From Tsukamurella pulmonis (lineage in GTDB: Bacteria > Actinomycetota > Actinomycetes > Mycobacteriales > Mycobacteriaceae), in the NCBI RefSeq assembly GCF_900103175.1, contig NZ_FNLF01000002.1, positions 1,724,136 through 1,788,135 of the forward strand: a stretch of DNA of 64,000 bases. Reading direction: 5' to 3'. A program made the position numbers and the translations under genes. Below the pieces are notes generated by a model. It worked only from the letters and a program-made list of their open reading frames with translations, did not search any database and was not told the origin of the DNA. Shown here piece by piece: positions 25,936-35,131 of this stretch; within the stretch, counting starts at the first letter, position 1, and the number at the start of each line of letters is the position of its first letter.

Positions 25936-26699
25936 CCGTCGAGATCTCCGGGGTACGGGTGGCGCTGGACGGGCGCCCCGTCCTGCACGACGTGACGCTG
26001 GCGGCATCGTCGGGCACGTGGACCGCGATCGTCGGGCCGAACGGTGCCGGGAAGTCGACGCTGCTGCGGGCGGTGCTGGGCCTGGTGCGCAGCGAGGGGG
26101 CCATCACGGTCGACGGTGCCGACCCGCGCCGCCGCTCGCCGCGCGAGCGCGCCCGTTCGGTGGCGTACGCGCCGCAGTCGCCGCAACTGCCCGACGGGAT
26201 GACGGTCTTCGACTACGCGCTGCTCGGCAGGTCGCCGTACATCCCGTACCTCGGCCGGGAGAGCGCGAGCGACCGGCGGGTCGTGCGCGACGTGCTCGGC
26301 CGGCTCGGACTCGAGGCCTTCGCCGACCGCGACATCGCCCGGCTCTCCGGGGGTGAGCGGCAGCGTGCCGTACTGGCCCGGGCGCTGGCCCAACAGGCCG
26401 CGCTCCTGCTGCTCGACGAGCCGACGACCGCACTCGACATCGGGCACCAGCAGCAGGTCATGGACCTGATCGACGACCTGCGCCGCGCCGATGGGCTGAC
26501 GGTGCTCACCACGGTCCACGACCTGACGTTGGCCGGCCAGTACGCGGATCGCCTGGTGCTGCTCGCCGAGGGCCGCGTCGCCGCCGCCGGTGCACCGCGC
26601 GAGGTGCTCACCGCGGAGACCGTCGCCGAGCACTTCGGTGCGCGCGTGTACGTGCAGGAGGGGCCCGACGGCCGGCCGGTGCTGGGCCTGCTTCGCTAG
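25932..26699 (+). CDS. ABC transporter ATP-binding protein, BtuD/FecE type
   Basis: 255 residues from a GTG at 25932. Walker A GPNGAGKST (35-43), signature LSGGERQRAVLARAL, Walker B LLLLDEPTTALD, and switch His in TTVHDLTLAGQYADR. It powers the adjacent BtuC-like permease; cobalamin versus siderophore transport cannot be separated by this subunit. Confidence 0.94.
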   Translation: MTVEISGVRVALDGRPVLHDVTLAASSGTWTAIVGPNGAGKSTLLRAVLGLVRSEGAITVDGADPRRRSPRERARSVAYAPQSPQLPDGMTVFDYALLGRSPYIPYLGRESASDRRVVRDVLGRLGLEAFADRDIARLSGGERQRAVLARALAQQAALLLLDEPTTALDIGHQQQVMDLIDDLRRADGLTVLTTVHDLTLAGQYADRLVLLAEGRVAAAGAPREVLTAETVAEHFGARVYVQEGPDGRPVLGLLR

Positions 26700-26768
26700 G
26701 CCGATCGTGCGTCGAAAGAGAATGAAGTTTACTGTTGTGACAGAAGTGACGACGAGTGGAGGTTCCGG

Positions 26769-27353
26769 ATGCGCACCCGAACCCTGATGGCGGTGGTGGC
26801 CGGCGGGTCGCTGCTGCTCACCGGATGCTCCGCCAACGTGACCGGGAACGGCGCCGCCGGTGTCACCGTGGTCAAGGGCGGTGTCGGCAAGGCGATCGCC
26901 ACCCCGGCGCCCGGTGGCGCCTCCGCGACGGCGGCCCCGTCAACGACGACCGCGGCCCCGTCGACCACCGGATCCGCGCCGTCGTCCGAGAGCGCCGCCG
27001 TGACGGCGATCCCCCTGGCGGAGAACGGCAACGGCTACACGTTCATCCAGACCCGCAGCGGACGGACCCGCTGCCAGGTCAGCGAGTCCAGTGCTGGATG
27101 CCAACTCGTCTTCGACAAGCCGCGGCCCCGCACCGAATCGGGCGATGAGGCCAACGGCGTCAACATCACCAAGGACGGCGCGCTGAGTTACGTGCTCGGC
27201 AATCTCGGTGACATCGATCCGGAGACCCTCGACTACACCACGTACACGGCGCGCGGCTGGTTCATCGTCGCCAACCAGTACGGCACCGCGTTCACGCATC
27301 GGACCACCGGCCACGGCATGGTGGTCAGCTCGGCGGGCGTGCAGGTCTTCTAG
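26769..27353 (+). CDS. Secreted lipoprotein of unknown function
   Basis: Encodes 194 residues. The signal peptide ends in lipobox LLTGC (Cys 20). A Ser/Thr/Ala/Pro-rich linker follows (about 45-80, TTTAAPSTTGSAPSS), then a compact globular part with two Cys ten residues apart (CQVSESSAGC) that could form a disulfide, followed by a beta-rich C-terminus. The layout resembles small mycobacterial Lpp/Lpr lipoproteins. It is 69 bp downstream of the ABC operon and may be separate. Its stop overlaps that of the convergent regulator by 4 bp. Confidence 0.75.
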   Translation: MRTRTLMAVVAGGSLLLTGCSANVTGNGAAGVTVVKGGVGKAIATPAPGGASATAAPSTTTAAPSTTGSAPSSESAAVTAIPLAENGNGYTFIQTRSGRTRCQVSESSAGCQLVFDKPRPRTESGDEANGVNITKDGALSYVLGNLGDIDPETLDYTTYTARGWFIVANQYGTAFTHRTTGHGMVVSSAGVQVF

Positions 27354-27862
27354 CGCGGCGTGGTGATCACCACGACCGCCTCCGCGCCGTCGACGGTGGC
27401 GAACCGGTGCGGCCCGTCGCTGGTCCAGCTGCGCGAATCACCCTGCCGCACGAGCTGTTCGGCCCCCACCGGGCCGACGGTGAGGGCGCCGTCGACCACC
27501 GAGAGGTGCTCCCGGACGGCCGGCCCGTGCCCGGGGGAGACGTGGTCCGCCCCGCCGGGGAACTCCAAGCGGAAGACCTCGACGGTGACGTGCGGCAGGT
27601 GGCGCACCGAGAGCAGCGCGCTGCGCATGCCGCCGTCGGCGACGCTGTGCGCGCCGGGGGACTCGCCGACGAGGGCCGTGAGCGGCACGTCGAGCGGGCC
27701 GCAGAGCGCGTAGAGGGTCTCGACCGTCGGATTGCGCCCGCCGGCCTCGATCTCGGACAGCGATCCCTTGCCCACGCCCGCGCGCCGGGCGAGTTCGGAC
27801 AGGCTCAGGCCGCGCTCGGTGCGCAGTTCGCGGAGGCGTCGGCCGACGTCGGGGGAGGGCAT
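27350..27862 (-). CDS. XRE-family regulator with cupin domain
   Basis: Encodes 170 residues. Helix-turn-helix at about 8-62 (RRLRELRTERGLSLSELARRAGVGKGSLSEIEAGGRNPT), cupin beta-barrel at about 90-165 with HVSPGHGPAVREHLSVVDGALTV. It is divergent from a BenE-type permease across only 22 bp, and a perfectly symmetric array of GTTC/GAAC half-sites lies at 27876-27907, so autoregulation and control of the permease are likely. The effector may be the transported compound. Confidence 0.9.
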   Translation of the reverse strand: MPSPDVGRRLRELRTERGLSLSELARRAGVGKGSLSEIEAGGRNPTVETLYALCGPLDVPLTALVGESPGAHSVADGGMRSALLSVRHLPHVTVEVFRLEFPGGADHVSPGHGPAVREHLSVVDGALTVGPVGAEQLVRQGDSRSWTSDGPHRFATVDGAEAVVVITTPR

Positions 27863-27875
27863 GGCCCCATGCTAC

Positions 27876-27907
27876 GTTCTGTTCATGGAACGTTCTGAGA
27901 ACGGAAC
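27876..27907. promoter_or_regulatory. Symmetric operator array of six GTTC/GAAC half-sites
   Basis: Layout: GTTC-1-GTTC-3-GAAC-GTTC-3-GAAC-1-GAAC (numbers are spacer bases), a 32-bp element with exact dyad symmetry of half-sites and spacers around 27891/27892. It starts 14 bp from the XRE-cupin start codon and overlaps the first in-frame ATG of the permease. The best candidate ligand is the XRE-cupin protein. Confidence 0.75.
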
Positions 27908-29069
27908 GATGGTGCCGCTGGGTGCGGGCATCGTCACCGCGCTGGTGGGCTACACCTCGGCCTTCGCCGTGGTGCTGGCCGGCCTGCGCGCCGTGGGCGC
28001 TACCCCGGGGCAGGCCGCGTCCGGCCTGCTCGCGGTGACGGTTACCATGGGCGCGGCGTCCGCGCTGCTGTCCTGGCGCTACCGGATGCCGATCATCAGC
28101 GCCTGGTCGACGCCGGGGGCCGCCCTGCTCGCGACCACCGGCGCCGTCGCGGGCGGATGGCCCGCGGCCGTCGGTGCGTTCGTGGTGTGCGGTGTGCTCT
28201 TCGTGCTGACCGGCCTGTGGCCGACCCTCGCGCGCTGGGTGCAGCGGATCCCCACGCCGATCGCGCAGGCGATGCTCGCCGGTGTGCTGCTGCCGCTGTG
28301 CATCGCGCCGATCACCTCGCTCACCACGCATCCGTGGGCAGTGGCGCCGGTGCTGCTGGTATGGCTGGTGCTGCTGCGGCTACGACCGCGGTGGGCGGTC
28401 CCGCTCGCCTTCGTGGCGGCGCTCGTGGTCATCGCGGTCGCGTTGCTGCGCGACGATGCGGTGCCCGCGTTCGCCGAGCTCGTCCCGCACGTCGAGTGGA
28501 CCACCCCGTCGATCACGCTGCAGGCGCTGACGGGCGTCGTGCTGCCGCTCTACATCGTCACCATGGCGTCACAGAACATCCCCGGTGCCGCGGTGCTCGG
28601 GAGCTACGGCTACTCGGTGCCGTGGCGGCCCGCGCTCGCGGTGACCGGGATCGGCAGCGTGCTCGGCGCGCCCTTCGGCGGGCACGCGATCAACCTGGCC
28701 GCGATCAGCGCCGCGCTCGCTGCCGGCCCCGACGCGGGCCCGGACACCACCCGCCGGTGGATCGCCGGCGTCTCCTCGGGCGCCGCCAATCTGGTCCTCG
28801 GCGTGCTGAGTACGGGGCTGACCGCCGTGGTCCTCGCCGCGCCCGACGGTGTGATCCAGGCCGTCGCCGGCGTGGCGCTGGTGGGTGCCTTCGCGGCCGC
28901 GGCCGCCGGCGCGATGTCCGACGAGTCGGCCCGTGTCCCGGCGGCCATCACCTTCATCGTCGCGGCGTCCGGCACCTCCCTGGCCGGGATCGGGTCCGCC
29001 TTCTGGGCGTTGGTGATCGGCGTCGCCGTCTACCTGGTGCTCACGGTGCGGCGGCCGCTAGACGCGTGA
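27885..29069 (+). CDS. benE: BenE-type benzoate/H+ symporter family permease
   Basis: 394 residues from the ATG at 27885, or 386 from the ATG at 27909 (MVPLGAG). The second start lies 2 bp past the operator array, so it may be the real one, perhaps from a leaderless transcript. About eleven to twelve hydrophobic helices; family landmarks [57 protein letters not shown] and [21 protein letters not shown] match BenE proteins. Substrate in this organism is unproven; no benzoate catabolic genes are nearby. Confidence 0.9.
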   Translation: MERSENGTMVPLGAGIVTALVGYTSAFAVVLAGLRAVGATPGQAASGLLAVTVTMGAASALLSWRYRMPIISAWSTPGAALLATTGAVAGGWPAAVGAFVVCGVLFVLTGLWPTLARWVQRIPTPIAQAMLAGVLLPLCIAPITSLTTHPWAVAPVLLVWLVLLRLRPRWAVPLAFVAALVVIAVALLRDDAVPAFAELVPHVEWTTPSITLQALTGVVLPLYIVTMASQNIPGAAVLGSYGYSVPWRPALAVTGIGSVLGAPFGGHAINLAAISAALAAGPDAGPDTTRRWIAGVSSGAANLVLGVLSTGLTAVVLAAPDGVIQAVAGVALVGAFAAAAAGAMSDESARVPAAITFIVAASGTSLAGIGSAFWALVIGVAVYLVLTVRRPLDA

Positions 29070-30476
29070 GTCCGCCTCCGGCTGCGACGTCGTCGTCCTG
29101 GAGGGCGACGGCGTGGTCGTCGAGGTCGGCTCCGACGTGGTCGTCGACGGTGTCGTCGACGTGGTCGTGGTCGTATCCGTGGTCGTGCTCGTCGTCGTGG
29201 TGGTCGTGGTCGTCGAGGTGGGGGAGCTCGACGACGTGGGACGCGGCGTGGTGCGCGTGGGGCGCGGGTCGTCCGTCGGCTTCCCGGGGCGGCCCGGCGC
29301 GACCCGGTCCTCGCCGGGTCGTTCCGCCATCGTCCGGGGCGTCGCGAGGGCGCCGGGGTTGCCCGACGGGGGTGCGGTGGTGCTGGTGCCCGCCGCCGTG
29401 CCGCCGTCGGATCCCGTTGTGCTCAGGGTGAAGGCGCCGCCGAGGGCGACCGCGGCGACGACGAACGCGCCCGCTGCCGCGAGGGAGCGCCGGCGCCGTG
29501 CACGGCCGCCGGGCCGGGCCTGCGCGGCCGACGGTGCGGTGGACCCGATCGGCTGGGTCGTCTCCGACCGCTGGCCGGTGGGGATGCCGGCCGGTCGGCG
29601 CACCGTCGGGGCGTACACCGCGGGGTTGCGCCGGGACGGAAGGGGTTCGGAGCGGGTGACGTGCGCGATCGTGTCCGCCAGTTCGCCGCCGTCGGCGAAG
29701 CGCCGGCCGGGCTCTTTCGCGAGCGCGCGCGTGATCACGTCGGCGACGGGGCCCGGAACCCACGCCGGCAGGGTGGGCGGCTCCTCGCGGATGTGCTGGA
29801 CGCAGAGCGCGACCGCCGTCTCCGCCGTGAACGGCGGCTCTCCGGTGAGGCATTCGTAGCCGACGACGCCGAGGGAGTAGACGTCGGAGGCGGCGGTGGC
29901 GTCCTCGCCGGAGGCCTGTTCGGGGGAGATGTACTGGGCGGTGCCCATGACCATGCCGGTCTTGGTGACGGGGGCGGAGTCGACGGCCTTGGCGATGCCG
30001 AAGTCGGTGATCTTCACCTGCCCGGTGGGGGTGATGAGGATGTTGCCGGGTTTGACGTCGCGGTGGACCAGGCCGGCGCTGTGGGCGACCTGGAGGGCGC
30101 GGCCGGTCTGTTCGAGCAGGTCGAGTGCCTGGGCTTGGCTGAGGTGGCCGAGGCGGCTCAGGACGGCGTTGAGGGGTTCGCCGTTGACGAGTTCCATGAC
30201 GAGGTAGGCCAGGGGTGCGCCGCCGGCTTGGTCTTCGGTTTCGCCGTAGTCGTAGACGCCGGCGATGCCGGGGTGGTTGAGGGCGGCGGTGGTGCGGGCT
30301 TCGTTGCGGAAGCGGGCGAGGAATTCCTGGTCCTCGGAGAATTCGGCTTTGAGGACCTTGACCGCGACGCGGCGGTCGAGGCGGGTGTCCATGGCCTCCC
30401 AGACCTGGCCCATGCCTCCGGTGGCGATGAGCCGGAGGAGTTCGTAGCGGTCGGCGAGTACGGTTCCGCAGCGCAA
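29058..30476 (-). CDS. Serine/threonine protein kinase, PknA-like
   Basis: 472 residues from a TTG at 30476, preferred because AGGAGGG lies about 7-10 bp upstream and the kinase domain starts at once ([26 protein letters not shown]); a longer frame upstream runs into the tRNA-Pro gene and is not credible. Catalytic landmarks: glycine loop 19-25, K40, HRDVKPGN with D140, DFG with D158, activation loop with [19 protein letters not shown] cytosolic Pro-rich linker leads to one TM helix ([20 protein letters not shown]) and a long extracellular tail almost entirely Thr, Ser and Pro. The tail lacks PASTA repeats, which separates it from PknB. It overlaps the end of the permease gene by 12 bp, converging. 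Confidence 0.92.
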   Translation of the reverse strand: MRCGTVLADRYELLRLIATGGMGQVWEAMDTRLDRRVAVKVLKAEFSEDQEFLARFRNEARTTAALNHPGIAGVYDYGETEDQAGGAPLAYLVMELVNGEPLNAVLSRLGHLSQAQALDLLEQTGRALQVAHSAGLVHRDVKPGNILITPTGQVKITDFGIAKAVDSAPVTKTGMVMGTAQYISPEQASGEDATAASDVYSLGVVGYECLTGEPPFTAETAVALCVQHIREEPPTLPAWVPGPVADVITRALAKEPGRRFADGGELADTIAHVTRSEPLPSRRNPAVYAPTVRRPAGIPTGQRSETTQPIGSTAPSAAQARPGGRARRRRSLAAAGAFVVAAVALGGAFTLSTTGSDGGTAAGTSTTAPPSGNPGALATPRTMAERPGEDRVAPGRPGKPTDDPRPTRTTPRPTSSSSPTSTTTTTTTTSTTTDTTTTTSTTPSTTTSEPTSTTTPSPSRTTTSQPEADSRV

Positions 30477-30666
30477 AGCTGGTCCCTCCTGTCTCGGGAT
30501 CGTCACTGGTACGCCGGCTCGGGGCCGCGACGAACGGGCGCGCGCACTGTGGCGGGTGGCACCGCGTACGACGGATCGGGTGTCTGTTCGAGGGGATATC
30601 GCCCGACGGGTCCGGATCGTTACCGAGTGTGTGCCGGCGCACGTCGGCGCGGGGACCGTTCTGCTG

Positions 30667-30740
30667 TCGGGATGACAGGATTTGAACCTGCGACCCTCCG
30701 CTCCCAAAGCGGATGCGCTACCAAGCTGCGCCACATCCCG
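30667..30740 (-). tRNA. tRNA-Pro (UGG)
   Basis: A 74-nt cloverleaf: acceptor CGGGATG with CATCCCG, discriminator A, D-arm GCGCAGCTTGGTAGCGC, anticodon stem TCCGC/GCGGA with loop TTTGGGA giving TGG, T-arm GCAGGTTCAAATCCTGT. No CCA encoded. The 250 bp beyond it (30741-30991) contain no gene I can support. Confidence 0.95.
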
Positions 30741-30991
30741 TGATCGCGTGTGCGACCAGGTAAGAGAGTACCCGTGGCGAGGACCCGGACTACGCCCGCG
30801 TCGATGTGAGCCCTCCGGCTCCGGCTCGGCTCGAACGGGCGGCCACCCTCACCATCGCGGGTAGGTCGCGGCCCTACCCGGGTAGACGCGACGTGGGCGG
30901 AGTCGGCACCGACGGTACGGAGACCGGGCGCCGGCGGCAACCGGATTTCGTCGCGACGGCGAGGCTGCGGTGTTGCGCTAGCGTGGCCCCG

Positions 30992-31519
30992 GTGAGGGAC
31001 TTGCCGGGCAGGTACGTCATCCGGCCGCTGCGCTCCGATGACGCCGCGGCCTTGGCATCCGTGCACGTGCGGGTGTGGAAGGCGACGTATCCGGGCATGG
31101 TCGATCGGGCGAAGCTCGATGCGCTCACCGCAGCCGGCGGTGTGGAGCGCTGGGAGCGCATCATCGCCGGCTTGGACGGCCAGGAACGTGACGGCGTGCG
31201 TACCCGCTGCGCGGTGGACGCGACCACCTCGCAGATCGTCGGTTTCGCGACGGGCGGCACCGCGCGCGACGACGGCGCACCGTCGGACACCCAGCTCTGG
31301 TCCCTCAACGTGCTGCCGGAGCACCACGGCACGGGCGTCGCCGCAGCGCTGATGGACGCGGTGATCGGCACCGGTGGCGCGTACCTGTGGCTGGCGACGG
31401 GCAACGGCCGCGCCCTCGCCTTCTACCGCAAGCACGGCTTCGAGCTCGACGGCGCGGTGCAGGTAGACGAGGAGTGGTCGTGTCACGAGTCGCGAATGGT
31501 CAGACCTGACCTGCGCTAA
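30992..31519 (+). CDS. GNAT family N-acetyltransferase
   Basis: 175 residues from a GTG at 30992. The first strand-helix is YVIRPLRSDDAAALASVHVRVWKATY, the acetyl-CoA pyrophosphate loop is seen as EHHGTGVAAALMDAV, and the C-terminal motif is NGRALAFYRKHGFELDG. TAGCGT 12-17 bp before the start suggests a leaderless or near-leaderless transcript. The acceptor substrate is unknown. Confidence 0.87.
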   Translation: MRDLPGRYVIRPLRSDDAAALASVHVRVWKATYPGMVDRAKLDALTAAGGVERWERIIAGLDGQERDGVRTRCAVDATTSQIVGFATGGTARDDGAPSDTQLWSLNVLPEHHGTGVAAALMDAVIGTGGAYLWLATGNGRALAFYRKHGFELDGAVQVDEEWSCHESRMVRPDLR

Positions 31520-31549
31520 CGAACTCGTGCAGGCTGGCAAACTGATCTG

Positions 31550-32215
31550 ATGACCAGAACGCGCGGCGTACTGCTGCTGGCCTCCCTGCTCGCCACCACG
31601 GCGCTGACCGTGGCGCTGGGGACCACGGACCCGGCGGCGCCGCTCACCTACCCGAGCCGCTTCCTCATCTGGAACCTCTTCCTCGCGTGGATCCCGATGC
31701 TGTTCGCGGTGGGCTTCGCGACGGTGCGCCGCCGCTGGGCGCTGGTGCCCCTCGGCATCGGCTGGCTGGCCTTCCTGCCCAACGCGCCGTACCTGGTGAC
31801 CGACCTGGTGCACCTCGGCGACGGCGAGAACATGTGGCGGCACGTGCTGCAGTACGGGTTCGCCGCGTGGACCGGGATCCTGCTGGGCGTGGTCTCGATG
31901 CTGCTGGTGCATCGCCGCCTGCAGCGTGAGCTCGGCGCGCTGTGGGGCTGGCTCGCCGTGGTGCTGTCCGTGGGACTGTGTGCGATCGGCGTGGTCATCG
32001 GCCGCTTCCAGCGCTGGAACTCGTGGGATCTGGTGACCCGGCCCGACGCGGTCGTCGTCGCGACGCTCGACTGGGTGACCTCGCCGTTCTCCTACGTCCA
32101 GTCCACGGGCGTGGCCGCGGCGGTGGCGGCCTTCTTCGGTCTCGCCTACCTGACGATCTACGCGCTCACGCCGCCCGTCGCCGACGGTGCGCGGCAGGCA
32201 CCGTCGAGCGCCTGA
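31550..32215 (+). CDS. DUF1361 membrane protein
   Basis: Encodes 221 residues with six or so hydrophobic segments. The DUF1361 hallmark is clear: NLFLAWIPMLFAV followed by LGIGWLAFLPNAPYLVTDLVHL, with conserved FQRWNSWDLV later. It follows the acetyltransferase by 30 bp on the same strand and may be co-transcribed. Function of the family is unknown. Confidence 0.88.
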   Translation: MTRTRGVLLLASLLATTALTVALGTTDPAAPLTYPSRFLIWNLFLAWIPMLFAVGFATVRRRWALVPLGIGWLAFLPNAPYLVTDLVHLGDGENMWRHVLQYGFAAWTGILLGVVSMLLVHRRLQRELGALWGWLAVVLSVGLCAIGVVIGRFQRWNSWDLVTRPDAVVVATLDWVTSPFSYVQSTGVAAAVAAFFGLAYLTIYALTPPVADGARQAPSSA

Positions 32216-32219
32216 CGTC

Positions 32220-32348
32220 TCAGCCCTGGAAGAGCTGGAGCGCCGCGTCCACGGCGTTGTAGAGGCCGTAGAGCAGCGGGATCGCCACCAGAGTCCACGT
32301 CGCGACGAGTTGGACGGGGTGCCGCCCGTCGGATTCGGTGTCGGTCAC
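32220..32348 (-). CDS. MFS transporter small subunit, 42 residues
   Basis: GTG start at 32348 overlaps the stop of the OFA-type transporter by 4 bp (GTGA). The peptide has one TM helix (VQLVATWTLVAIPLLYGLYNAVDAALQLF) after a short polar start. Small one-helix proteins in exactly this position downstream of oxalate/formate-type MFS genes are a recurrent arrangement I recall being annotated as an MFS small subunit. Translational coupling supports a complex with the large subunit. Confidence 0.72.
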   Translation of the reverse strand: MTDTESDGRHPVQLVATWTLVAIPLLYGLYNAVDAALQLFQG

Positions 32349-33760
32349 GAGGCTCCCTTCGGTCCGTGCGCAGCGTCGACGGCGTCGACGACGTTCCCCT
32401 TCTCCTGCCACCGCTCGGACACGGGGCGGATGGCGAGGTTGGCGAGGAAGCCCACCACGAGCACGCCCACCATGATGTACAGCGCGAGGTGGTAATCGGC
32501 CGCCTGGAGCGGAATCGCGTTGCCCGCCTCGTCGACCCGGTCCTTCTTCGAGTCCAGCACCCGGTTCACGATGAGTGGGCCGAGCACGCCCGCCGTCGAC
32601 CACGCGGTCAGCAGCCGGCCGTGGATCGCGCCGACCTGGAAGGTGCCGAACAGGTCCCGCAGGTAGGCGGGCACCGTCGCGAAGCCGCCACCGTAGAACG
32701 AGATGATCACCGCGCAGAACAGCACGAACAGCGCCGTCGAGGAGGCCCCGACGGTCGCCAGCCCGAGATAGAGCAGGATCCCGACGCCGAGGTAGATCAT
32801 GTAGGTGGGCTTGCGGCCGATGTAGTCCGATGTGGTCGACCAGCCGAGCCGGCCGGCCATGTTCGCCACGGAGAGCAGGCCGACGAAGCCGGCGGCGACG
32901 GTCGCGGTGACCGTGGAGACGCCGGTGTCGTCGCGGAAGAAGTCCTGGATCATGTCGGCGGCCTGCTCCAGGATGCCGATGCCCGCGGTCACGTTGCACA
33001 GCAGCACGATCCACAGCAGCCAGAACTGCGGGGTCTTGATCGCGTTGGCGGCGGAGACGTTCCCGGTGGTCACCATCGCCTTGGAGGCGACGGTGGCGGG
33101 GTCGAAGCCCGCCGGGACGTAGCCGGGCGCGGGCACGCGAATGGTGAAGACGCCCATCATCATCACGACGAAGTAGCCGATGCCGAGGGTGACGAACAGC
33201 TTCGTCACGGCGCTGCCACCGGCTTCGGCGCCGCCGAAGAACGTCATCAGTTCCTTCGACAGCGGCGAGGCGACCATCGCGCCGCCGCCGAATCCCATGA
33301 TCGCCATGCCCGTTGCGAGTCCGGGCCGGTCGGGGAACCACTTCATCAGGGTGGAGACCGGCGAGATGTACCCGAGCCCCAGGCCGATGCCGCCGACCAC
33401 GCCGTACCCGAGGTAGACGAGCCAGAGCTGCCCCGTCGCGATGCCGACCGCGGCGATGAGGAAGCCTGCGCCCCAACAGCTCGCGGCGGTGAACATGGTG
33501 CGCCGCGGCCCGACCCGGTCCACCCATGTCCCGAACACCGCGGCGGAGAGCCCCAGCATGACGATCGCGATGGAGAAGACGATCCCGATCATGGTCTTGT
33601 TGGTGTCGAAATGCTTGACCAGAGCGTCCTTGTAGACGCTGGTCGCGTACACCTGGCCGATGCACAGGTGGATGGCCAGCGCCGCAGGCGGTATCAACCA
33701 CCGGTTGTAGTTCAGCGGTGCGACGGAGTGCTCTCGGTCGAGGAAGGACAGCGCGGCCAC
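32345..33760 (-). CDS. OFA-family MFS transporter
   Basis: Encodes 471 residues with twelve hydrophobic segments. The start (NRWLIPPAALAIHLCIGQVYATSVYKDAL) is the typical OFA opening; the loop between TM2 and TM3 carries WVDRVGPRR, and GYGVVGGIGLGLGYISPVSTLMKWFPDRPGLATGMAIMGFGGGA is the OFA central signature. The family includes oxalate/formate and other monocarboxylate carriers. No oxalate catabolic genes are adjacent, so the substrate is open. It is co-translated with a one-helix small subunit. Confidence 0.9.
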   Translation of the reverse strand: MAALSFLDREHSVAPLNYNRWLIPPAALAIHLCIGQVYATSVYKDALVKHFDTNKTMIGIVFSIAIVMLGLSAAVFGTWVDRVGPRRTMFTAASCWGAGFLIAAVGIATGQLWLVYLGYGVVGGIGLGLGYISPVSTLMKWFPDRPGLATGMAIMGFGGGAMVASPLSKELMTFFGGAEAGGSAVTKLFVTLGIGYFVVMMMGVFTIRVPAPGYVPAGFDPATVASKAMVTTGNVSAANAIKTPQFWLLWIVLLCNVTAGIGILEQAADMIQDFFRDDTGVSTVTATVAAGFVGLLSVANMAGRLGWSTTSDYIGRKPTYMIYLGVGILLYLGLATVGASSTALFVLFCAVIISFYGGGFATVPAYLRDLFGTFQVGAIHGRLLTAWSTAGVLGPLIVNRVLDSKKDRVDEAGNAIPLQAADYHLALYIMVGVLVVGFLANLAIRPVSERWQEKGNVVDAVDAAHGPKGAS

Positions 33761-33818
33761 GGCGCGACGCTAGCAGCCCGGCCGGGTTCGACGGTGCCGG
33801 TCCGCGAAGTCGGCGCCG

Positions 33819-34958
33819 TCACCGCTCGAGCGGATCACGCCCCGTCAGAAGCGCGGCGAGGACGTGCGCATGACTGATGTCCTCCGCCTTGGAGGCGGTG
33901 AGCAGCGTGACCGGTCCCTCGTCGACGAGCGCCTGCAGCGCGCGGAACGCCTCGGCCGCCTCGGGTTCGGCGAGCTCGGCCCGATACCGATCGACGAATC
34001 CGGGGTACTTCGCGGGGTCGTGCTCGTACCACTTCCGGAGCTCGGTGGACGGCGCGATCGCCTTGCACCACTGCGACAGATCGGCGCGGTCCTTGCTGAC
34101 ACCGCGGGGCCAGAGCCGATCGACGAGCACCCGCGCGCCGTCCCCGTTCTGCTCCGCCTCGTACACCCGCTTGACCCGCACCGTCATTCTTGTTCCTTCC
34201 CTCGCGCGGTCCTCCGCGATGGTCCGCGCGCTCCGCAGGACCTCCTCCAGCATGGCCGGTGTCAGTCGCCCGGTGAAGGTGTTGCGCTGGCTGACGTGGA
34301 AGCAGCCGACGACGGCGAGGGTACGGCCGTCGGGGTGAGCGAGGTCGACGCGCGCGCCGTGGCCGAACGCGGGGCGCGGACGCGGGACGCGCCAGCCGCC
34401 CTCGTCGAGGACCGCGAACAGGGCCTGCCAGCCGAACGCACCCAGCACCACCGCCACCCGCAGGCGCGGCATCAGCGAGATCTCGCGCGCAAGGAACGGC
34501 GCGCAGTTCCGGCGCTCCTGCGGCGTCGGCTTGTTCGCCGGCGGCGCGCACCGCACGGGCGAGCTCATCCGGGTGTCGAACAGCTCGAGCCCGTCGTCGG
34601 CGGAGACGGCGAGCGGCTGATTCGCCAGCCCCACCGCGTGCAGCGCGGCGAACAGGACGTCACCGCTGCGATCGCCGGTGAACATCCGCCCGGTCCGGTT
34701 GGCCCCGTGCGCCGCCGGCGCCAGTCCGACGATGAGGATGCGCGCGTCCGCCGGCCCGAACCCCGGAACCGGCCGGCCCCAGTAGGGCTCGTCGGCGAAC
34801 GCGGCGCGCTTGACCCGCGCGGCCTCCTCCCGCCACGCCACCAGTCGCGGGCAGGCCCGGCAGGTGGTGATGAGCTCGTCCAGGTCCGCCACGGATCGCG
34901 CCGTCACCGCCGCCGACGGTGCCCGCACGGGCGAGGTGGATCGGGCAGGACCGGTCAT
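33819..34958 (-). CDS. Uracil-DNA glycosylase (family 5-like) fused to DUF488
   Basis: One open frame of 379 residues from ATG at 34958. Residues about 1-257 are an iron-sulfur uracil-DNA glycosylase: Cys pair CRACPRLVAWREE, active-site stretch GLAPAAHGANRTGRMFTGDRSG, further Cys in SSPVRCAPPANKPTPQERRNCAP, and the late motif VVGCFHVSQRNTFTGRLT. Residues 258-379 are a complete DUF488 domain (VKRVYEAEQNGDGARVLVDRLWPRGVSKD). In mycobacteria I recall these as separate genes. An internal ATG at 34187 with AAGGA upstream could also start DUF488 alone, so either a fusion or two nested products is possible. Confidence 0.85.
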   Translation of the reverse strand: MTGPARSTSPVRAPSAAVTARSVADLDELITTCRACPRLVAWREEAARVKRAAFADEPYWGRPVPGFGPADARILIVGLAPAAHGANRTGRMFTGDRSGDVLFAALHAVGLANQPLAVSADDGLELFDTRMSSPVRCAPPANKPTPQERRNCAPFLAREISLMPRLRVAVVLGAFGWQALFAVLDEGGWRVPRPRPAFGHGARVDLAHPDGRTLAVVGCFHVSQRNTFTGRLTPAMLEEVLRSARTIAEDRAREGTRMTVRVKRVYEAEQNGDGARVLVDRLWPRGVSKDRADLSQWCKAIAPSTELRKWYEHDPAKYPGFVDRYRAELAEPEAAEAFRALQALVDEGPVTLLTASKAEDISHAHVLAALLTGRDPLER

Positions 34959-35131
34959 GCTTCGAGAGTAGGCGGATCGGGAAGAGGCCCCGGATATGGG
35001 CGAGGCCGGCGGCACCTGTAACGCGCCCCGGCCTCTGTTTCACTGAGCGGTTTACAGTCACGCTCACGAACTTGTTCGAAACTGTATCAGGCTCAGCTCG
35101 TCTGTTCCAATTCGGAATCCGATCGCGACGC

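Noticed and set aside
29100..29260. Repetitive GTCGTC-type tract as a CRISPR or tandem-repeat regulatory array
   Set aside because: It is the coding sequence of the Thr/Ser/Pro-rich kinase tail; no spacer-repeat structure exists, and no CRISPR array was seen anywhere in the window.
30477..30734. N-terminal extension of the kinase up to the tRNA-Pro region
   Set aside because: It would overlap the tRNA gene and precedes the ribosome-binding site of the TTG start; its sequence has no kinase similarity.
35067..35078. CGAAC-TT-GTTCG resembling a LexA/SOS box near the glycosylase gene
   Set aside because: The actinobacterial SOS box needs four bases between the half-sites; here there are two, and it lies over 100 bp from the gene start.
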